Below are positions 1 through 6,142 of a stretch of DNA of 9,368 bases, one piece after another. Positions within the stretch are counted from its first letter, which is position 1, and each line of letters opens with the position of its first letter. Below the pieces are notes generated by a model. That model did not search any database. It saw nothing but the letters and a program-made list of their open reading frames with translations, and was not told where the DNA came from. This DNA comes from Fervidibacter sp032160945 (lineage in GTDB: Bacteria > Armatimonadota > Fervidibacteria > Fervidibacterales > Fervidibacteraceae): NCBI GenBank assembly GCA_032160945.1, contig JAVHTL010000131.1; one strand, 5' to 3'. The translations under genes and the position numbers were made by a program.

Positions 1-357
1 ATCGGAAGGCGATTGGGCATTGTATTTCACGGCACAAACGGAACGCTCGCTGCAAACTACAACACCTTCAAACTTTTCCCCGAAGGCGACCGCCTTGACC
101 CAAACAAATTGCCTGAACCTTCAATCCCGCCATCGCCTGGTCACGCTCGCGAGTGGCTTGACGGCATTAAAACTCGCCAGCAACCTCTTTGCCATTTCGG
201 CTACCACTACTGGATTCAACTTGCCATAAGTTTGGGCGATGTCGCTTTTCAGGTTGGGCGAAAAATCGTTTGGGACGATAAAGTGGGGCGAATTGTTGGC
301 GACGAGGAAGCCAATCACTTGTTATCGCCAACCTACCGCAAACCTTGGTCGCTTTAG
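1..357 (+). CDS. Gfo/Idh/MocA-family oxidoreductase, C-terminal part (5' end outside window)
   Basis: The frame is open from base 1 to a TAG at 355-357, giving 118 residues that continue upstream of the window; the TTG at 13 is an internal codon, not a start. The fragment resembles the C-terminal alpha/beta domain of Gfo/Idh/MocA dehydrogenases: a strand-turn FHGTNGTL near residues 9-16, then IPPSPGHAREWLDGIKTRQ, a segment where these proteins typically carry a W-D-I-K/R helix, then CHFGYHYWIQLAISLGDVA and GRKIVWD, and a PW-containing tail (YRKPWSL). The NAD(P)-binding Rossmann domain would lie upstream and is not visible, so substrate and cofactor cannot be given. In the family these enzymes oxidise or reduce sugars, inositols and similar polyols. 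The gene converges on proA with about 34 nt between the two stop codons and no obvious terminator. The family call is firm; the specific enzyme is unknown. Confidence 0.85.
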   Translation: MGRRLGIVFHGTNGTLAANYNTFKLFPEGDRLDPNKLPEPSIPPSPGHAREWLDGIKTRQQPLCHFGYHYWIQLAISLGDVAFQVGRKIVWDDKVGRIVGDEEANHLLSPTYRKPWSL

Positions 358-391
358 TGACGCAAACATAGCAGAGGATTGTTTTGCATGC

Positions 392-1675
392 TCACTTTCT
401 GATTTGTCCCTCTCCCCAAACAACCCACTTGTAAGTTGTCAACTCCCTCAAGCCCATTGGTCCGCGAGCGTGTAATTTTTGTGTGCTGATACCAATTTCT
501 GCACCTAAGCCATACTCGTAGCCATCTGTCCACCTTGTTGATGCGTTGACATAGACCGCAGCAGCGTCAACTTGCTCGCAGAATTTTTTGGCAGCGCTAA
601 GGCTATTGGTCACAATTGCTTCGCTGTGCTTCGTGCCGTATTTGTTGATGTGCTCAATGGCTTCCTCAAGGCTTTTAACGACCTTAACGGCGAGAATCAA
701 GTCAAGGAACTCAGTTGCCCAATCATCCTCGGTTGCAGGTTTCGCTTCGGGGACAAGTTGTCTGGTTTGCTCGCAACCTCGCAATTCAACTCCCTTTTCC
801 ATCAATGCCTTTGCTGCTTTGGGCATAAAATCTTTGGCGATGTTTTTGTGGACAAGCAAAGTTTCAGCAGCGTTGCAAACTGAGGGTCGTTGCGTTTTCG
901 CATTTACGATTATGCTGACAGCCATGTCAATATCAGCGTCTTCGTGGACATAAACATGGCAATTTCCCGCACCTGTTTCAATGGTTGGAACAGTTGCATT
1001 TTCAACGACATACTTGATGAGCCCCATCCCGCCTCTTGGGATGAGCAGGTCAACCAGCCCGTTAAGCCTCATCATGATTTGTGCTGCTTCTCGTTCTGGG
1101 ATGTCAATGAGTTGAATTGCATCGGCTGGGACTCCCGCATCTGATGCAGCCTGTGCAATTACCGAAGCCAAAGCAATGTTTGAGTTAAGGGCTTCTTTGC
1201 CTCCCCGAAGGACGACACAGTTACCCGATTTCAAACAAAGGGCAGCGCTGTCAACAGTGACATTTGGTCGGCTCTCGTAAATGACGCCGATGACACCGAT
1301 AGGGACACGAACTTTTTGAAGTATCAACCCGTTTGGTCGTTTCCAGCCTTCAATGATTTCGCCAACTGGGTCAGGCAAGGCAACAACTTCGTGCAAACTC
1401 TTGCACATACTTTCAAGTCGTCCCTCGTTGAGCAGCAGCCTATCAATGAGTGCTGTTGACAAGCCCTCATGTCTTGCAGCCTCAACATCCTCAGCGTTTT
1501 GCTCCAAGATGAAATCCCTCCGCTCCCAAATTGCCTCTGCCATATTAAGCAAGGCTTTGTTTTTCACCTCTGTGGAAAGTGAAGCGACAGTGGTCGCAAC
1601 GGCTTTAGCCCTTTTCGCCTTCTCCTCAACGATTTGGCGGATTTCCTCAATTGTGCGAGTCGTTGCCGTCACCAT
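392..1675 (-). CDS. proA: Glutamate-5-semialdehyde dehydrogenase (gamma-glutamyl phosphate reductase)
   Basis: ProA reduces gamma-glutamyl phosphate with NADPH to glutamate-5-semialdehyde, the second step of proline synthesis, in the cytoplasm. The 427-residue product is the usual full length. Visible hallmarks are the ALDH-like core with GVIGVIYESRPNVT (about 127-140) and KSGNCVVLRGGKEA (149-162), the catalytic Cys267 in RPSVCNAAETLL, and a complete ProA signature from Val333 to Ile354 (AIEHINKYGTKHSEAI). The C-terminal RWTDGYEYGLGAEIGIST is also typical. The ATG is chosen because GAGGTGAT lies 6 nt upstream (1682-1689 on the minus strand). It is probably the last gene of a minus-strand unit after pyrD and the CinA-like gene, 77 nt downstream of the latter. 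ProB, its usual partner, is not in the window. No truncation or missing key residue is seen. Confidence 0.97.
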   Translation of the reverse strand: MVTATTRTIEEIRQIVEEKAKRAKAVATTVASLSTEVKNKALLNMAEAIWERRDFILEQNAEDVEAARHEGLSTALIDRLLLNEGRLESMCKSLHEVVALPDPVGEIIEGWKRPNGLILQKVRVPIGVIGVIYESRPNVTVDSAALCLKSGNCVVLRGGKEALNSNIALASVIAQAASDAGVPADAIQLIDIPEREAAQIMMRLNGLVDLLIPRGGMGLIKYVVENATVPTIETGAGNCHVYVHEDADIDMAVSIIVNAKTQRPSVCNAAETLLVHKNIAKDFMPKAAKALMEKGVELRGCEQTRQLVPEAKPATEDDWATEFLDLILAVKVVKSLEEAIEHINKYGTKHSEAIVTNSLSAAKKFCEQVDAAAVYVNASTRWTDGYEYGLGAEIGISTQKLHARGPMGLRELTTYKWVVWGEGQIRK

Positions 1676-1752
1676 CTTCCCATCACCTCATAAGCGAATT
1701 TTTTCAGTTGGTGAAAGCAATTTTAACTGACGGCAATGAAAAGCGCTAATGG

Positions 1753-2571
1753 CTAAATCTTGCTGACAGGGACAAGGATTATGCCTTCCGTTTCCAAAAC
1801 GGCAATCAACTCATCAGTGGCAGCCCGCAAAGAACGGTCAACCAAACTTTTGTCACTTCCCGAAGCGGAAAGCAAGATAGTTATGTGAACCTCTTCCCCA
1901 AAAACTCTCGCTTTTGACTTCAAGTAAACCTCAGGGTGATTATCGGCGACTTGTTTGAGCAGCGGAGCCAATACTGATTCGTCTCGGCATGTTACCTCGT
2001 AAACTCGTTCAGCATAGTAACCCTTGCCCAAAACCTGTTCAAGGTAAGTTGGCAACGAACTTTCAAAGATGCCCTTTAATTCCGCTGGAACTCCTGGCAA
2101 GCAAATGACGACTGTGCCTTTAACTTCAAGCCAAACACCAGGCGCCGTCCCGACAGGATTGAAAAGTGGAATTGCTCCTTTCGGCAACATCGCCATTTTC
2201 CTTCTCGGGGGAGTGATTTCGGGGTTATCAACAAAACCTTGCTCGTGGAGTTCCTTGTATCGTTGGGCTACCATTTGCAACGCTTGCTCGTTCAAATCAA
2301 GGGTCAAATTGAAGGCTTTCGCAACCGCAGCAAGGGTTCGGTCATCATCCGTTGGACCAAGTCCACCAGAAGTAAAGAGGATTTCCGTCCCGCGAGAAAT
2401 TGCGCTTTGAACTTCGGCAGCGATAGCATTCTCATCGTCACGGACTAAGACGGCTCTTCGGACGAATGCTCCCATTGCCGTCAACCTTCGGCAGAGCCAA
2501 TTTGTGTTGGTGTCAAGGACATCGCCGATGAGTAATTCGTTTCCAACTGCGATTATTTCAACTTGTTTCAT
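1753..2571 (-). CDS. CinA-like protein, molybdopterin-binding (MoaB/MogA-like) domain only, no C-terminal deamidase domain
   Basis: The 272-residue product matches the N-terminal half of CinA (COG1058 type). It has AVGNELLIGDVLDTN at 8-22, TSGGLGPTDDDRT at 67-79 (the MoaB/MogA fold signature), NPVGTAPG at 138-145 and LPGVPAE at 158-164, followed by a small KH-like region (about 190-265). Classical CinA is roughly 410 residues and carries a C-terminal nicotinamide mononucleotide deamidase domain. That part is absent here and the protein ends cleanly with TAG, so it is a stand-alone MoCF-domain form, of the kind linked to ADP-ribose/NAD-metabolite pyrophosphatase activity in the family. I chose the ATG at 2571 because AAAGGTGG precedes it by about 10 nt and the GNELLIG strand follows directly; an in-frame GTG at 2616 would add 15 atypical residues. 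It lies between pyrD and proA, and the upstream gap now holds an inserted element. Confidence 0.88.
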   Translation of the reverse strand: MKQVEIIAVGNELLIGDVLDTNTNWLCRRLTAMGAFVRRAVLVRDDENAIAAEVQSAISRGTEILFTSGGLGPTDDDRTLAAVAKAFNLTLDLNEQALQMVAQRYKELHEQGFVDNPEITPPRRKMAMLPKGAIPLFNPVGTAPGVWLEVKGTVVICLPGVPAELKGIFESSLPTYLEQVLGKGYYAERVYEVTCRDESVLAPLLKQVADNHPEVYLKSKARVFGEEVHITILLSASGSDKSLVDRSLRAATDELIAVLETEGIILVPVSKI

Positions 2572-2636
2572 GGCAATCTCGCCACCTTTCACTCTGCATC
2601 GGATAAAAGCCGACACTACATTTTCGCTGCGTGTAT

Positions 2637-2641
2637 CAAAT
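2637..2641. repeat. Target-site duplication, left copy (CAAAT)
   Basis: CAAAT directly precedes the left inverted repeat and is repeated directly after the right one at 2776-2780. The following T at 2642 and at 2781 extends the match to six bases, so the duplication is 5 or 6 bp depending on where the element is taken to begin. Confidence 0.75.
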
Positions 2642-2775
2642 TAGGACTTACGCAGTTGATGTCATTTTGTGTAGGGGCGGACGATAGTCTGCCCAAAAAC
2701 ATCCTTTATAAGGGATTAAAACTGCCCTTGCGGGCGGCTTAGCAGCCGCCCCTACATCCAACTGCGTAACTCCTA
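2642..2775. mobile_element. MITE-like non-coding element, 134 bp, with terminal inverted repeats and target duplication
   Basis: The ends are a 17-bp inverted repeat with one mismatch: TAGGACTTACGCAGTTG at 2642-2658 and, as its complement, CAACTGCGTAACTCCTA at 2759-2775. The arms continue inward with a second match (GTAGGGGCGG at 2671-2680, CCGCCCCTAC at 2746-2755), interrupted by about 8 extra bases on the left arm. Two internal hairpins share one geometry, an 8-bp stem and a 4-nt loop: 2675-2694 (GATA loop, one G-U pair) and 2732-2751 (TAGC loop). The flanks repeat CAAAT directly at 2637-2641 and 2776-2780 (CAAATT if the outermost T is counted as target). There is no coding capacity, so movement would need a transposase elsewhere in the genome; TIRs plus a 5-6 bp duplication suggest a DDE-type transposase. 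The right end overlaps the pyrD stop codon. Confidence 0.85.
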
Positions 2776-3759
2776 CAAATTTTTGCCCTCCAATTCCTTT
2801 CCCAGCAAACATCCGATAAAGTTGAGAATATCAAGCCATCGTTTGTCACCAGTTTTGGCAGCAAAGTTTTGAAGCAACGAGGTCAACTCCCCCACAATCC
2901 TTTTTGGGGCGAGTGGGTCAGAGAAAAGGACTGTGCCGATTTGGACAGCAGTTGCACCAACAGCGAGATACTCAAGGACATCGGCACCTGACCAAATCCC
3001 GCCCACACCTATGATTGGGACTGATGAGCCAATTTCTTTCAGCCTTTGTGCGACCAGATAAACTTTCCTGATGATGATGGGCTTGATTGCAGGTCCTGAC
3101 AAGCCTCCAAAGGGCGTGCCCAATTTCGGTCGTGGTGGAATTTGAGAGATGTCAAGGGACATCGCAGGGAAGGTGTTGCAAAGGCAAAGGGCATCAGCAC
3201 CTGCTTCAATGCAACTTTGGGATATTTCGGCAATGTTGTGCGGTTCGGGCGAAAGTTTGACCCACAAGGGCTTTTTCCAAACCGACCTAACTGCCTTGAC
3301 GACCTCCGCTGCTGTTTCTGGATACAAACCAAATTCCAGTCCGCCTTTTCGGACATTGGGGCAGGAAATGTTTAACTCCGCTGCTTTTATCGCATCGGCT
3401 TCTTTCAAAATCTCACAAACTTGGACATACTCCTCCAAAGTTTCGCCGTTGACATTTGCGACCAAATAGACGGGAAGTTTCCACAATCTTTCATTGACTT
3501 TGCGAACGAGTTCCTTAACGCCGATGTTTTGCAATCCGATACTGTTCAACATCCCAGCAGATGTTTCGGCTACTCTATGCGGTGGGTTACCAACCCTTGA
3601 GTTAAGGGTGACACCTTTGAGCACTACTGCACCGACACTCTCCCAATCCCAACCCTCAACTCGCTCCATTTCTTCTCCGTAACCACAGCAACCTGATGCC
3701 AAAATCAAGGGTGTCCGCAAATTTAAGCCAGCGATTTCTACCGAGAGGTTTTTGAGCAT
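2773..3759 (-). CDS. pyrD: Dihydroorotate dehydrogenase, class 1B-like catalytic subunit
   Basis: This flavoenzyme oxidises dihydroorotate to orotate in pyrimidine synthesis. The 328-residue TIM barrel shows KGVTLNSRVGNPPHRV (about 48-63), NSIGLQNIG (72-80), the ELNISCPNVRKGG loop (128-140) whose Cys133 is at the position of the class 1B catalytic cysteine, LWVKLSP (165-171) and the FMN phosphate-binding GVGGI and GATAVQIGTVLF segments (251-255, 268-279). A cysteine rather than serine base indicates class 1, and the sequence looks more like the NAD-linked 1B type; its partner PyrK is not in the window. The ATG at 3759 has AGGTGAGGG 8 nt upstream; a GTG at 3798 would add 13 residues. The TAG stop belongs to the inserted element, which removed an inferred six-residue tail. 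The coding frame is also open upstream and contains a Cys-rich stretch. Confidence 0.92.
   Translation of the reverse strand: MLKNLSVEIAGLNLRTPLILASGCCGYGEEMERVEGWDWESVGAVVLKGVTLNSRVGNPPHRVAETSAGMLNSIGLQNIGVKELVRKVNERLWKLPVYLVANVNGETLEEYVQVCEILKEADAIKAAELNISCPNVRKGGLEFGLYPETAAEVVKAVRSVWKKPLWVKLSPEPHNIAEISQSCIEAGADALCLCNTFPAMSLDISQIPPRPKLGTPFGGLSGPAIKPIIIRKVYLVAQRLKEIGSSVPIIGVGGIWSGADVLEYLAVGATAVQIGTVLFSDPLAPKRIVGELTSLLQNFAAKTGDKRWLDILNFIGCLLGKELEGKNL
2776..2780. repeat. Target-site duplication, right copy (CAAAT)
   Basis: This is the right-hand copy of the CAAAT direct repeat flanking the inserted element. On the minus strand it encodes the last two codons of pyrD (AAT TTG). The same two codons are present in the left copy, which lets the pre-insertion reading frame be reconstructed. 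Confidence 0.75.
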
Positions 3760-3993
3760 CGGACAATCCCTCACCTGTTTTGAAAATCGTTCTGGCACAA
3801 AGCCTTCACTAATGCTGACGCAAAATCGGCAAGTTTGACCCTTTGAAAACCGATAGTGCTCAAGGCACTGCAGGCAGAATTTTTCCGTTAATTTTAAATG
3901 GCGCTTTGGGGCGAAAATGATTTTGCGCTCTTTAGACTTGTTGGAAACTGTGACACAATTTGAACGGACTTTTTGCGAAAGGAGGAACCGTTA
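3760..3993. other. Divergent intergenic region between pyrD and the SDR gene
   Basis: These 234 bases separate two divergently transcribed genes and should hold both promoters. I see no convincing -35/-10 pair for the plus-strand gene. On the minus strand TTTAAAAT at 3892-3899 could be a -10 region, but no good -35 accompanies it. A small inverted repeat AGTGC-TCAAG-GCACT lies at 3855-3869 without a T-tract next to it. The minus strand keeps the pyrD frame open for about 67 codons above the GTG at 3798, up to a TAA, with four cysteines in CxxC pairs but no ATG, GTG or TTG codon in that part. No separate gene is called. Confidence 0.5.
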
Positions 3994-4959
3994 ATGCACA
4001 TAGTCGTCATTGGTGGCAGAGGTTTCTTGGGGCGAGCAATTTTACAGGCTTGTTTTGAAACTTGGGGCAATGAATTGAAAGCAGTCGTAGTCACAAGGCG
4101 AAAGGAAGGAGCCGAACTTCTCCCACCTTGGCAGCGACCTTTCCTTTGGGACACGAACGAATCAGTTCCACCACCATCATTGGTTGACGGTGCTGATGCA
4201 GTGATCAACCTTGCTGGCGAATCGGTCGTCCAGAGATGGACAACTTCAGCAAAGCAGAGGATACGAGATTCTCGTGTTTTGGTGACACGCAACTTGGTTG
4301 AATGCTTCCGCCAAGCGGCACGACCGCCCAAAGTTTTGATCAATGCGTCAGCTACTGGCTACTACGGCGATAGAGACGACGAAGAGTTGACTGAGGAATC
4401 GCCTCCTGGCAAAGGCTTTCTTTCGGAGGTTTGTCAACTTTGGGAAGAGGAAGCCATGAGGGCGTCAGATTTTGGTGTCAGAGTTGTTTGTGCAAGGTTC
4501 GGGGTAGTCTTGGGAGCAGGTGGAGGTTTCATTGAGCGAGTGATGCCTTACTTTGAGTGGGGATTGGGAGCAAAAATAGGCAGCGGAAAACAATGGATGC
4601 CTTGGGTTCATATCTCCGATGCAGCATTTATGGTCTTGCACGCCATCAAAAATGAGCAAATCAAAGGACCAATGAATGTGGTTTCACCTAACCCAGTGAC
4701 AAACCGAGAGTTCACTAAAACCCTTGCTATCGCTGTTGGCAAGCCAGCCTTTTCGGCTACACTTCTCTCTGTCCCAACTTTTATCTTGAGACTGCAACTT
4801 GGCGAAGGCGCAAGCATCCTCACAATGAGCCAAAAAGTTCTGCCTAAAGTAGCATTGTCAACGGGCTACAACTTCATCTTACCTGAACTTGAGTTATCGC
4901 TCCGTGAGACTTATCATCGCCGCCGAGTTATGGAAAGAGCGCTTGAAACTGAAATTTGA
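3994..4959 (+). CDS. TIGR01777/YfcH-family SDR epimerase-like protein
   Basis: This 321-residue extended-SDR protein belongs to the family annotated as TIGR01777 epimerases (YfcH, SDR39U1), whose substrate is generally not known. The Rossmann glycine motif is GGRGFLG at residues 7-13, followed by an NAD(P)-binding GADAVINLAGESV at 66-78. INASATGYYGD at 116-126 contains the family SATGYYG segment in place of the usual catalytic stretch, and ESPPGKGFLSEVCQLWE (135-151) and WMPWVHISDAA (201-211) are also characteristic. The C-terminal 40-50 residues (MSQKVLPKVALSTGYNF) match the small terminal domain of this family. The ATG at 3994 has GAAAGGAGG ending 8 nt before it; an in-frame TTG at 3973 lies upstream of this Shine-Dalgarno and is rejected. 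An 87-nt gap separates it from the response regulator, so co-transcription is possible. Confidence 0.93.
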   Translation: MHIVVIGGRGFLGRAILQACFETWGNELKAVVVTRRKEGAELLPPWQRPFLWDTNESVPPPSLVDGADAVINLAGESVVQRWTTSAKQRIRDSRVLVTRNLVECFRQAARPPKVLINASATGYYGDRDDEELTEESPPGKGFLSEVCQLWEEEAMRASDFGVRVVCARFGVVLGAGGGFIERVMPYFEWGLGAKIGSGKQWMPWVHISDAAFMVLHAIKNEQIKGPMNVVSPNPVTNREFTKTLAIAVGKPAFSATLLSVPTFILRLQLGEGASILTMSQKVLPKVALSTGYNFILPELELSLRETYHRRRVMERALETEI

Positions 4960-4973
4960 ATTGGGCAATGATA

Positions 4974-4996
4974 CATGGCATAAGTGAATTGCCATG
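4974..4996 (+). other. Inverted repeat (7-bp stem, 9-nt loop) between the SDR and response-regulator genes
   Basis: CATGGCA at 4974-4980 pairs perfectly with TGCCATG at 4990-4996. An overlapping alternative, GGCAAT at 4964-4969 with ATTGCC at 4988-4993, would exclude it. No T-tract follows, so this is not an intrinsic terminator. It could be an operator, an RNA hairpin or chance. Confidence 0.35.
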
Positions 4997-5030
4997 ATTA
5001 GAAGGAGTTCAAAGAGCAAATGGCATAGCG

Positions 5031-5049
5031 AAAGGAGGTGATTGATTTG
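5031..5049 (+). promoter_or_regulatory. Shine-Dalgarno that fixes a TTG start for the response regulator
   Basis: AAAGGAGGTGAT at 5031-5042 is a near-perfect anti-SD match. The first in-frame start-like codon, GTG at 5038-5040, lies inside it and cannot be the start used with it. The TTG at 5047-5049 lies 8 nt after the AGGAGG core, the expected spacing, and is in frame. Confidence 0.75.
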
Positions 5050-5445
5050 CCGAACAAGCGAGTGCTCGTCGTTGAAGATGATCCAGCAATCATTGAACTC
5101 ATTCGCCTTCTTCTTGAGCAAGAAGGGTTTGAAGTGGAAGTTGCTCACGATGGGCTGGAAGCACTTGACCAAATGAGCATGTTTGTGCCTGATTTGGTTT
5201 TGCTTGACCTTCGCCTGCCGAAACTTGGAGGCTTAGATGTCCTTTGGGAGATGCGCCAAAATCCGAAACTGAATAAAACGCCTGTCATCATTGTTTCTAT
5301 AGATTCGTCACCGCAAACGATTTTGGAAGGTTGGCGTCTCGGCGTTGATAGTTACTTCGTCAAACCCTTTGACCCAGAAGAACTAATTCGTATCATCCGT
5401 CGCATAATTTCTTTGTCCCAGCCAGAACCATCGTTGAATGCCTGA
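5047..5445 (+). CDS. Single-domain CheY-like response regulator
   Basis: The 132-residue product is one receiver domain with no output domain. The acidic pocket is Glu10-Asp11-Asp12 (VVEDDP), the phospho-accepting aspartate is Asp54 in PDLVLLDLRLP, the switch residue is Ser84 in VIIVSID, and the conserved lysine is Lys106 in YFVKPF. All key residues are present, so phosphotransfer from a histidine kinase is expected; no kinase is in the window. The last residues (SLSQPEPSLNA) form a short tail. The start is taken as TTG at 5047. The stop overlaps the start of the next gene by 8 nt (5438-5445), which suggests translational coupling and a shared function with that protein. Single-domain regulators act by protein-protein contact, as with CheY at the flagellar switch or Spo0F in a relay; which applies here cannot be seen. 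Confidence 0.95.
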   Translation: MPNKRVLVVEDDPAIIELIRLLLEQEGFEVEVAHDGLEALDQMSMFVPDLVLLDLRLPKLGGLDVLWEMRQNPKLNKTPVIIVSIDSSPQTILEGWRLGVDSYFVKPFDPEELIRIIRRIISLSQPEPSLNA

Positions 5446-6130
5446 AAAGGCGAAAAAATCAAGGGCGAGGAGGCGAAAGAAGGTGCAGTGGTCATTGACG
5501 GCTGTGGAAATCGGAGGGCAGCGACTTGGGGTAATAGTTGCCCGTTTAATGACTGGTGATTTCGTTGAGGCTCGCAACCGAGCGGAAAACTTCAATAACA
5601 GTGATTTGTTCAGCCGCTGGATGGCAGCATTGGGACAATTGTTCACTTTGACAACATTGAGGGAAAGCGGGCTTCTGGTGACTCCGAGCGGTCTGACGGA
5701 CATAATAGTTGCCCATTCGCTTCGGCTAAGGGTGCGATTATCCACTTTCTCGCAACCAATGAAGCAAAAAGTTCCGCTGACAACCATTCTGCATCGCTTT
5801 CGCCTCCTCGGTCCAAGGTGTAACGAAGACGGGGACATTGATGAAGAGCCTGCCGACTTTTATGCTCAAGTCATCGTCGCCCTTTCAACAGATGAGTTGA
5901 AGCAACTGTTACTGAGAGAAGTAGGTGCTGTCAGTGTCGCCCTTGCTGGTGCTGCTTCGCTCCCGAAAATTTTGGAAAAAGGGACTACCTATTCGGTGAG
6001 AAGAAGATGTTTTTTGAGCCTGCCTCTAACTGAAGTCATACCTGCTGCTGATTTGCCCATTTACTTGCGTGAGGTTGCTGCCCAATGGCGATTTCATCAA
6101 CTGCCTAAAGACAAACGCCAGGACATCTAA
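5438..6130 (+). CDS. Unrecognised 230-residue protein coupled to the response regulator; faint FliG-like C-terminal third
   Basis: I do not recognise this protein as a whole. It starts at an ATG overlapping the stop of the response regulator by 8 nt and ends at TAA. The first 16 residues are strongly basic (KAKKSRARRRKK). Residues 17-110 are mixed, with no signal peptide or clear membrane span. Residues 126-137 are acidic (CNEDGDIDEEPA). From about 147 the text STDELKQLLLREVGAVSVALAGA and the following PKILEKG resemble the helical motif of FliG repeats, where LLREVD is followed by LALALKGA and a REKIL helix. Such a domain beside a CheY-like protein would be interesting, but the match is by eye and short. 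Overlap with the upstream gene and codon use like the neighbours argue that it is translated. It may equally be a lineage-specific helical adaptor. Confidence 0.7.
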   Translation: MPEKAKKSRARRRKKVQWSLTAVEIGGQRLGVIVARLMTGDFVEARNRAENFNNSDLFSRWMAALGQLFTLTTLRESGLLVTPSGLTDIIVAHSLRLRVRLSTFSQPMKQKVPLTTILHRFRLLGPRCNEDGDIDEEPADFYAQVIVALSTDELKQLLLREVGAVSVALAGAASLPKILEKGTTYSVRRRCFLSLPLTEVIPAADLPIYLREVAAQWRFHQLPKDKRQDI

Positions 6131-6142
6131 AAGACACGGTAA

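Noticed and set aside
1704..1729. TCAGTT...AACTGA inverted repeat between the CinA-like gene and proA
   Set aside because: Six AT-rich base pairs around a long loop, with no T-tract; well within chance.
2642..2775. IS200/IS605-type hairpin-end element or a CRISPR/riboswitch-like structure
   Set aside because: IS200/IS605 elements lack terminal inverted repeats and target duplications, both of which are present here. There are no spaced direct repeats, and the position after pyrD does not suit a riboswitch.
3757..3798. pyrD start at GTG 3798
   Set aside because: The ATG at 3759 has AGGTGAGGG at correct spacing and opens the conserved fold; the GTG lacks a clear Shine-Dalgarno. The upstream coding possibility is kept as a finding instead.
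3855..3869. AGTGC-TCAAG-GCACT hairpin as an intrinsic terminator
   Set aside because: The stem is only 5 bp and the nearest T run is about 10 nt away, in a divergent promoter region where no gene ends.
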